NCBI GenBank assembly: GCA_032358255.1 | Contig: JAULBX010019300.1 | Coordinates: 18,947-82,946 of the forward strand | DNA length: 64,000 bases | Source of the DNA: Heterotrichella gracilis | Taxonomy: Eukaryota > Sar > Xanthophyceae > Tribonematales > Xanthonemataceae | Direction: 5' to 3' | Part shown: positions 45,373 through 54,300 of the stretch, piece by piece | Layout: every line of letters begins with the position of its first letter | Position numbering within the stretch: position 1 is the first letter of the stretch | The notes under the pieces: generated by a model | Told to the model about the DNA's origin: nothing | The model's input: the letters and a program-made list of their open reading frames with translations, nothing else | Databases searched by the model: none | Made by a program: the position numbers and the translations under genes

Positions 45373-47983
45373 ATGGCTCAACCTGGGGACACAGCAACAG
45401 CGCCACTGTTGGAGGTCCCGAGCCCTTCACCTCGCCGTCTATCACACTTTGTTTTGGGTGCGTGGCAGATTGGCTGTGTGTGTTTTTCAGGCCTTCCACC
45501 TGCACATGGCTCCACGTGACTGATGCGTTTTTGTATTTGCTGTCTGGTGCAGACCTAGGGCCAAGAAACAACTCTTGCTTCTTGTCTGAGGGCTTGCAAA
45601 GGTCCGAGGAAAAGCACAACACGGTAAGAACGGCCGTGCGCCCAGACAGCACTTACTGGAGTGTTGCAACCACCCCCTGGCTGTGGGTGAAAAGTTCACA
45701 CTGTGAACTGGTATACCTTTGCCATACAGGTGCAAAGGAAGCTGATTTTTGCGCTGGGGCTATGTTTCGTATTCATGATCGTGGAGGTGGTGGGAGGTTT
45801 TATTGCGCACAGCCTGGCCATCATGGCTGATGCGGCGCACCTCTTGGCTGATGTCAGCGGCTTTGCTGTCTCTGTCTTCGCTGGGTTGTATGCCGCGAAG
45901 AAGAGCCATAATTCTTTTTCATACGGGTAAGTCTCTGCAATGGCCACCTGCTAAAACTATCACACCAGTTCAGCGTTGCTCCACCATGTTGGGGGCCGTC
46001 ATATTGGTGTGACTACTACTGCAGGTATCACCGGGTGGAAGTTCTTGGGGCGCTTGCATCGGTGCTCACGGTGTGGCTGGTAACTGGTGTGCTGGTGTTT
46101 GAGGCAGTGGATAGAGTGATGTCACCAGTATATGTCAACGGCAAAGGTGCGTTGCACGCCCATCCCTACACTCATCCCAAACTCACGCTGCTAGTGCCTT
46201 GTATTACGTTGAAGCAGACTTAATTTCCTGTATGCCTGCTGTGCACTGTGTTCATACAGCAGCTGGCTGCACACTGCTAACGGGCCATATTGGTGCATGG
46301 CACACTGGCGGGGCATATTTGACGCGTGGCAAACCAGTGGGGTGCGGCCCGATCATGGGCCTTTGTCCTGGCGGCTTACAGTGTCCCTGGTGTGCAGTGA
46401 TGACCATCCTGGGCCTGGCAGCTGTGGGCGTGAACGTGGTCCTCTTCTTCACCCTGGGCCACCACGGGCACAGCCACGGGGGGCACGGCCACGAGGAGGG
46501 CGCCAGCCCCTGCACCTCAGCGCTGGCCATCGCGGCGCCTGAACCAGACACCTCCTCCCACTCCTCAAAGAGCGGCCACGACCACAGCCACGGCGCACAC
46601 GGCCACAGCCACGACCACCCGGCGCACAGCCACGATGCAGAGTGTGGCCACAGCCACAGCCACAGCCACGGGCATGGGCACAGCGATGCGGCTGCCGGGA
46701 TCAGCGCGAGTGCGGAGGGTGTTGTCGCGACCCCCAACGGTCACAGCCATGCAGGGGGGGAAGGGCACAGCCACGACTACGGGGAAGGACACAGTCACAG
46801 CCATGGGCATGAGCATGGTCACGGGCATGGTGGGCATGGGCACGACCACAATATGAACCTGCAGGGCGCGGTGCTGCACGTGATTGGCGACCTGGTGCAG
46901 AGCATGGGGGTGGTGGTGGCGGGCCTGCTCATCTGGTGGAACCAGGTGCGCCTGCTGGGCCAGTGTGCTCACTACTGGGCAATGCTCATTTGAAGTTAGT
47001 GTGCACATGTCTGGGCAATAATTGCACCAATGCAGCCATGTGCATCACATGCAATGCGAGGAGGAGTTATCCTGCATTCCTGGGCCCTGCGATGGTGCTG
47101 CTCCCATTCCCCTCCCTGCTCACACACATGCAGGATGACTCCTGCTCGCATTTTGCTGACTGCGCATGTGCCTCCCCTAACCTCTTAACCCCAAATTCTA
47201 AACTGTTGACTCTACCTTGCATCCGCAGGACGACCCCCGCTGGTACATTGCCGACCCCATCTGCACCTTCTTCTTTGCGGTGCTGGTCATGTACACCACC
47301 ACCGCCATCCTGCGGGACATCTCAGACGTGCTCATGGAGCGCGCGCCGCGGCATGTGGACCCTGAGGCGATTGCGGCCGACATGGTCAAGGTGGGTGCGC
47401 CAGGGGGGCCATGGTGGAAGTGGTGGGGGGTGGGGTGATCATGATTGGGTGGGGGATGCCGCGAGTTGCGTGCCCAAGGGGAGCCATGGTGGGAATGTGT
47501 GGCTGTGCATGTGCTGCTGATTGGTCTGGTGGTGGCATGGATGGCGGGCATGGTAGCGGCTGTCTACGTCATTGGATGTGGATGCCTTGTGGCTGGAGTC
47601 CTCCCTGCATTGTGCACAAATTAACAACTCTTAAAATTTAAATGAAAACATTTGTTTAATTGTTCAAAAGAAAATTGATCTTCAACAATGCCAAGAGTAT
47701 AACTAAGCTGTGTGTGCAGATCGAGGGAGTGACTGGGCTGCACGACCTGCACGTGTGGTCCCTCACCCCAGGCATCCCCCTCCTGGCGGCGCACGTCAAC
47801 ATCTCCACCGATGCGGATGCCACAGCGGTGCTGTCTAGCCTCACCCGCTACACGCGCAAGCTGGGCATCACGCACACCACCTTCCAGCTGGTGGCGGCTG
47901 GCAACCACTGCCCCTGCCCCTGCGTCACCTCGCCTGGGGGGGAGGTGCGGTGCCCGCCGGCACCTGACAGTGGGAGCCATTGA
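45373..47983 (+). CDS. Zinc transporter, cation diffusion facilitator (ZnT/MTP1-like)
   Basis: Seven exons: 45373-45457, 45553-45623, 45730-45926, 46025-46146, 46398-46945, 47229-47390 and 47720-47983. They are in phase and give 482 residues. CDF proteins exchange Zn2+ for protons and fill vesicles or the vacuole. Helix 2 holds MADAAHLLAD (His89, Asp93) and helix 5 holds HVIGDLVQ (His319, Asp323), the HD-HD zinc site of the ZnT/MTP1 group. Between helices 4 and 5 is a loop of roughly 135 residues with about 36 His (repeats of GHSH, HGHGH).  The C-terminal cytosolic domain has GLHDLHVWSLTPG and ends in a Cys-rich tail (NHCPCPCV). The N-terminus has FLSEGLQRSEEKHNT before helix 1, where plant MTP1 also has a conserved Cys. 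The first two small exons are supported by phase and by the family start. A TGTAA lies at 48598, about 0.6 kb past the stop. Confidence 0.94.
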
Positions 47984-49171
47984 CGGGTGGATTGGGATAA
48001 GGAGTGGGGGGAATGGGGAGTGGTGGGGCAAGTGTAGGCACTGCAAAATTGACTTTGTTTGGTGTTTTCTCCAGGGTTGAGTGGGTTGTTGGCACACAAG
48101 CTGGTGCTTTTAAGGTTGCACTGGCGGGCTTGGCAGTGTTGGGGTTGAATAGCATATGGCCTAGGAGTTTACAGGCTGAAATGCCATGTTATCCATGCAT
48201 GGTTCGTTCCTCTATTTGCGATACTCTTTTCCTCAACAAGTGCTGGCAGGTATCGTGGATTACAAACAACCGCCTTATTATTATGGATCATTCTTGGTGC
48301 GTAGGAGTCTTTAGCATCTGGGGTTCGGGTAGTAAGTGTATCTGATAAGTAGTGTTGGAGGCCTGCGCTTGGAGGTAGTGATGCATATTGTTCCATCACC
48401 TTGTTCGGTACCGTTACCTTGCTCACTGCCTTGTGTGAAGCTCGAGCCAGAGTCAACACTTGTATCAACGCTGTTTTCTTTGATATTTACATGTACCCAG
48501 CCATGGGTCAACTTTGGCACTGCATTGCTGCCTGCAATATTTGCATTTACTGAATGCTGCGCTCAAGGGGCAGGTCACTGCTGGTGGTGGGGGCCGCTGT
48601 AACAGCTGAATTTCAACGCGATGGTGTTCCACCACTATGCGTTGCTATGGGATGTCTCCCCTTTTGCAAACAAGGAGAAGATTAGCAATTCTGACAAGAG
48701 GCATATGCTTGATCAGGTGGTGAAAAAGCAGACTCCAGTGACTGGTGGAGTTGGGACTGGAGCATGAGGAGTACTGCATGTTCTGGTTCTCATTATTCAA
48801 ATGTATTGGACAAAATGTTGATGAATAAAAACAAAATGTACGCATAAACAGGCATAAAACGAAGGTTTGTGATACTGGGTTTATCAACGCGAACTTGGGC
48901 TGTACAAACGCTTTCAAAGCAGGAACAAGGAAGTTTATCAAGTGGTTTCTCCTTCTCCTGCTCTGCACATGGGCGTTCAATCTTGTTGCAGGTTTATGCA
49001 TGCATGTTGATCAACAGTGTGGACTCCCCGTGTGTGCACCCACGAACCAGCCTTCCTATCTCGCCTTGTGCAACCCGTGCTGGGAGCACGTTTCCTTTCT
49101 CGTCCTACACGCCAAGCACGCACAGCCGGTTTTGCATCTGCCACTGCATGCATGTGAACTCTTGAGACACC
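47984..49171. other. Intergenic, same-strand genes
   Basis: This is the 3' flank of the zinc transporter and upstream region of the augmin-like gene. I looked here for the missing N-terminal exons of augmin subunit 3 (a GY...FxW...W-type domain) and saw none. There is an in-frame TGA nine bases before the downstream ATG. Confidence 0.45.
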
Positions 49172-50678
49172 ATGGCTTCTGAGGGGCTGGCAGCAGCAAA
49201 GAGTGCAGTGGAGGAGGCAGACCAGGCTGTCAACGCGGAGCTTCAGTCCATATCTCACCTGGCAGAAAGCGTGTCGCGGCTAGTGGGCGTGGACTGCGCC
49301 CAAGCGCTCCTGTGCGTGCAGCCATGGGAGCAGTTCAAAACGCAGTACGAGGCACACGTGGGTGCACTGTCCACTGCTTCCGAAGCCCAGCCTCAGCCTG
49401 AAGCCCTAGCCAGGGAAGCAGACCGCCTCCAAAGCGAGGTGGACGAAGCAACCGACACAAGTGCAGTGGGCTTCCAGCGCCATGCTGATGCCCTCGCTGA
49501 CACCGCCTATCAAGAGGCCAAGCTGTTCATGCTCCAGCGCCACGCCTCACAGGGAGAGGCCTCCTCAGCTTCCATCAGCCGGCAGGGCCTGCTGCTGCAG
49601 CAGCAAAGCCTGCAGCAGCAGGTCAGGGACCTCACTGAGAGGAGGGAGCTGCTGACACAGCAGGTACAGCACCTGGCGAACCCTAGCCCTTAAACCCTGA
49701 ATGGGAGACCGCGCCAGATGGTGGACGCATAGGTGTGTGGTGGGGGGTGGAATTTGGGGTACTCAAACTGGACATATGCTGTTTCACAGGCGCGTCTACG
49801 CTGTTTTTACCTACGCCCCAACCAGCACCAATGCCCTTCCTCACCTGCGCTAGGTTCACCAACACAAGCACGAGGCTGGGCTGCAGGACAGGTGCACACT
49901 CCTCAAGGCGCAGTACCAGGACAGCCTGCACGAGGCACAGCACACCCTCCAGCTGAAGCGGGACCAGCTGGCAGCCCTTGTCAAGCACCAAGCAGTGCTG
50001 CAGCTACTAGACATGTGCACCGCCGGGGAGGCAGCCCAACTGCAGGAGCTGGCATCCCTCCTGCAGGCAGTGGTAGCTGACCTGGGTACGGCAGAGGAGA
50101 GGCACCTAGCCCGGCTTGAGGCCTACCAAACCCACAAGGAAAGTCTGCAGCCCACCAGCACGCTCAAGCTCCTGGAGCTGCTCCGGAAACTGGCGCCTCC
50201 CCTCCCAGACGACCAAGTGAGTGACGCACCTGAAGCCACGCGTTCACAACAAGCACCTTCCGCCCAACACACGTCATCAGTTCCACCACCCCTTGGCCCC
50301 AGTCTCCAACGCCTGGTGGACAGCAGCCAGGATACCCATGACAACCTCCTGCAGCAAGTGGAGAGGCTGGATGGCGACCACCTCAAGCCCCTCGGTGCGG
50401 CAGCCAATCGGGCAAGGAGCCTGCTGTACGAAGGCTGCACCATCACCGCCACCTCGTACACCAACGGGGTCCTCTCGGGGCCGATGCAGAAGCTGCGGTG
50501 TGCTGTGGAGGAGCTGGAACAGGCGCAGGAGCAGGTGGTTGCCGAGCACAAAAGGCTGGCTGCCATCGCTGCACAGCAGCAGCCCCTCAAGGAGGCTGAG
50601 CAGGAGCTTTTCAGCGCTTTTTACACGAACCCCAGTGCCCTGCCTGGTGTGTTGCAGCGGTTCAGGCCGGTATCATGA
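49172..50678 (+). CDS. Augmin (HAUS) subunit 3-like coiled-coil protein, short N-terminus
   Basis: Two exons, 49172-49663 and 49854-50678, join in phase and give 438 residues. The whole protein is helical and coiled-coil-like. DRCTLLKAQYQDSLHEAQHT, then LAALVKHQAVLQLLDM, aligns in order with the AUG3 segment containing LKxxRQEYYINRQK and ARHQFLK. The end, ELFSAFYTNPSALPGVLQRF, matches the AUG3 C-terminal FFxNPxRLxxxVxxL motif. Augmin recruits gamma-tubulin to existing microtubules for branching nucleation in spindles. Plant AUG3 is about 615 residues and starts with a conserved globular domain that is missing here. The ATG has a good context (ACCATGG) and an upstream in-frame stop. A possible donor at 50217 is not used because the frame reads through. 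A TGTAA lies at 50881. The assignment rests on weak similarity. Confidence 0.6.
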
Positions 50679-51322
50679 CGCGCTCCTTGCCTTGGGGTGG
50701 GACAGTGACATTTTACTACGACTCACTGGCTGTGTTGAACTTTGTCACAGTTCCAGCTCCTGTTGGTTTGTACCAAGGTGTCGTTTCATCAACTTGATGC
50801 ACAGTGCTCCACCTGGTTCATTTTGCGTGGCCGTGTGCGTTCTTGTCAACAAACTGAGTGCTTGCTCCCGTGGCTGGAGGTGTAACAAGTGCTGCACGTT
50901 GTTGCCACCAACACAAAATCAAGGAATGTGCATTGGAGGCAGAGTACTGCTGGCAGAATCAGTGACTGCCACCCAGCGCTGCAGCCCGGCTGGGCCATGG
51001 CCTCGTGCCTAGTAGGGTGCTTGGAGGGTGCAGCTCAAACCCCAAATTGGGGTTTTCCTGCCGGCCCAAGTGTTGCAACGCATGCGTGTGGAACGTTTGC
51101 AAGGAATCAGCGTATAGAAGCGAGAACATTCTCGACTCTATGAGCACTGTACACTAAAGGCAAAGCCTTGCGCGCCTGTTGGTGGCCGAACAGCAACCAG
51201 GCCACGGTAACCACCTCATCGTGATAAACAAAGCAAGTACCCTCGGGTTTGCGTTCGCCTAGGACAACCCACAAACTCTCGTAAGGCTCTTGTTTGGCCA
51301 AAGCCTGTAGGGTGCTGCCAAG
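50679..51322. other. Intergenic, upstream of PEX5
   Basis: 644 bp hold the 3' flank of the augmin-like gene, with TGTAA at 50881-50885, and the PEX5 promoter. No exon is supported. Confidence 0.45.
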
Positions 51323-54300
51323 ATGGCCCTCCGGGACTTTGTCACTGGCAGCGACTCCTGCACCGTGCCAGACGGGGCTGGCCCCTCCAATGCAGCTGCC
51401 AGCTTCGCAAACGCGTTGTTGGGACAGAGCTCCAAAACCCACGACCGACTAAAGGAGGTAAGGACACCACTCGTATCATGTTTCTCGCATGACCTGGGGT
51501 ACTGGACGGTGATAAACCTGCTTGTCACACCCACAATGTAGCTCCCTAGAATGTTTCTGAGCTGTGTCGTGTGCTGCCCCGCTTTCCCCAGCTGCCTGGA
51601 TACCGGGCCGGGCCATCTATCAGCGCATCAACTCCGTTACAGCCACAGAGTATCGAGGAAGCTGCACATGCCGCAATCCACGGTGGGTTCTGCGTTTTGG
51701 TATATGCATGCATAATGGGTACTGTCACCCCCACTTCTTGCTTTGTCAAAAGCACTTTAGATACCCTTGTTGCTTGCACAATGTGGTATAGGGTTACACC
51801 GCGTGGCGTCGTGTTCACATATACAGGATACCGCAATGTGGGTATCGCTTCTGCTCAGCAATGACAGGAGGCGACACTCCCCATTGCTTGCTTGTACTTG
51901 CCGTAAGCTCTGCTGAATGTACCAGTCTAATTAGGCAAGGCAGGACGCACTTGTCATCTACTGGCAAACGCACCACAGGTAGGCTGGCTGCAGTCCTCAA
52001 AACCCTAAACCCTATGCACCGCAGGCGAGCTCCCTGCTATCCCGGGGCTGCACCCCAGCAGCAGCGCCGCAGCGGATGTGCAGGACTTTCTCCACAGCTT
52101 GGATGCACCACACGCCGCGCCCTTTGCGGAGTTTGATGCTATCTACAACCAGGGCCAGCGAGGCATGCCTGGTGGCCCGCCGCACATGCCGCAGGGGGGG
52201 GTGCCACTGGCACCGTTCTTGCATGTAAGTGCCTTCCCTTGGTACTTGGTATGGTTTCCCATAAGCACGCATGGAATGCACAATGAGATGGGGACAGGCG
52301 CATCTTATCTGCACACCAGTACCCTCCCATGTGTATACCCATGTCTCGTCCCGCTGCTGTTACAAGTGCTCAGGGCACATATTGCTTCAAGGAATTGTCT
52401 CCTCCTCTAGTGAAATATATTACTCAAGTGCATTCCAGCAATACAGCCAAATCGGCAAGGAAAGGGGTTGGGGTGCACTGCGCGGGAGCAGTGACAGCCA
52501 GAGCGACAGCAACAAAATTTTACAACCAAATAGGCCCATGTGTCCCTTCCATCCTTTGCATCCCGTGCCTTGCCACCCATGCATTCCCGTCACCCTTTCT
52601 CCCTCCCTCCCTTCAGGCCTTCCTCAACAGCGGCGCGTCACGTGCCCAGTTTATGCCCCTCCCGATGCCACCTGTCGAGCTGTCAGTGGCCGACAAGTGT
52701 CGCATCAGGGACCGAGGCACGATCATGGCGCGGCACCTGTATGCGGACCAGGGGAACGAGTTTGCAGATCAACAGGTGGGGAGTTTTGGTTTTAAAAATA
52801 GCCGGTTTCCGACACACCCAATTTTCCTTTGGGATTTGTTTCCTGTTCTTATTCGTATAAATATTGCAGAGTGACTGTGACGGTGGTTTAGTCCCTGTCA
52901 GAAAAATTAAAAAAATATATTACAGGTACCGACCGCCAGCCCACCTGTCCTTTGGCTGATGCGCCCCCCCATCTGGTGCTTGGCTGCTTGCATTTGTGAA
53001 ACTTTGTAAAAGTAGTTTCGATGAACTGGCTAATGGTTTGCCAGGTGGCGCGTCTCGTCAAAAGGGTGTACAATATAAAATCTATAAACTAGTCAATCTG
53101 AAAAACTATTATTTACACTTTTTCCATGATATCCCCTGTTATGCCAGGTGGCGCGGCTCCTGGACTCTCTGCGCATTAATGCAGCGGAGCTGCCTGCCAG
53201 GGCGGAGGCGCAATGGGAGGGGCTGTACGCAAATGCCAGTCGGGCGGGGGAACCAATGGTGGCGCAGGACGTGGCGGCAGGTACGGTTTGGTGCACGCGG
53301 GAAACCCTAGTAGGGTCTGGATTGCACTGGATGAAACCCTGCCTGGGCAGCATTCTAACTGCACACAGCTGCACGCAGGCACAGGCACATACCTGCCCCG
53401 CTGTGATTTTGCATGCGTAAAGAGAGCGAATGTGTATCACCCTGTCCCGCACACTCCCCACCGCGCATTGCATTGCATGTATCACCGCTCGCCCCTCCCC
53501 TTCCCAACTCGCCTTGGGGCCTATTCACAGCTGCCACAGGTGCCCATGCCACCTTGGGCGCTCATGCATGCGTGCATTGCACCCCTCCCTGCACCATCAT
53601 CGCCCACTCAATTCTGTACGCAGCGTTGTCCCACCGTGCGGGTTACAGATACAATCCCAATACAATGTACAACTGCAGGCGCCGCAGCCGCGCACGCCGC
53701 TCCTGGGTCCTGGGCCAATGAATTCTCTCGCATGTCGCTGCATAACCAGGCGGGGCCTCAGGGGTGGGCAGGGGAGTTCCAGCAACAGCAGCAGCGGCAG
53801 CAGCCAGGTGGCGCGTGGGCGGAGGAGTTCCAGCAGCGGAATGGTGCGGGGTGTTTGCTTGGGGAGGGTCCGAGGATTCGTTGGTGTGATGAGGACTTGG
53901 TGGGGGGCATAGGACTGGTATCAAGTTTTTGGAAAGAATGTGGCGATATGATGCGGTGTTTAAGGGCTGAGGGGCAAGGGCGACTGCGCATCCGGCCATA
54001 CTGCTGGGGGAGCAAAGACTGCGCAAAGAATTGACAACCATTTTTCCTTTCCCAGGGTGGGCGGAGGAGTTCCAAGCCACCCAATCCACCTCAGCCGCTG
54101 CACGCGACACCCAGCTGTCCAATGCGGCAGCGCTAGCCCAAACCCACCAGCTGGTGGAGACCCTGAGCGCCAACAAGGACCCCAAATTCCAGAGCTCGAA
54201 TTTCCTCAAATTCCTGTCCAAGATGTCCCGGGGGGAGCTCATACTCGAGAACAACGGGGTGTCAAGCAGCACCGCGCGGCAGTGGGTGGATGAGTTTGGG

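Noticed and set aside
50217-50300. Intron in the augmin-like gene starting GTGAGTGACG
   Set aside because: The frame reads through without stops and no acceptor nearby restores the same phase.
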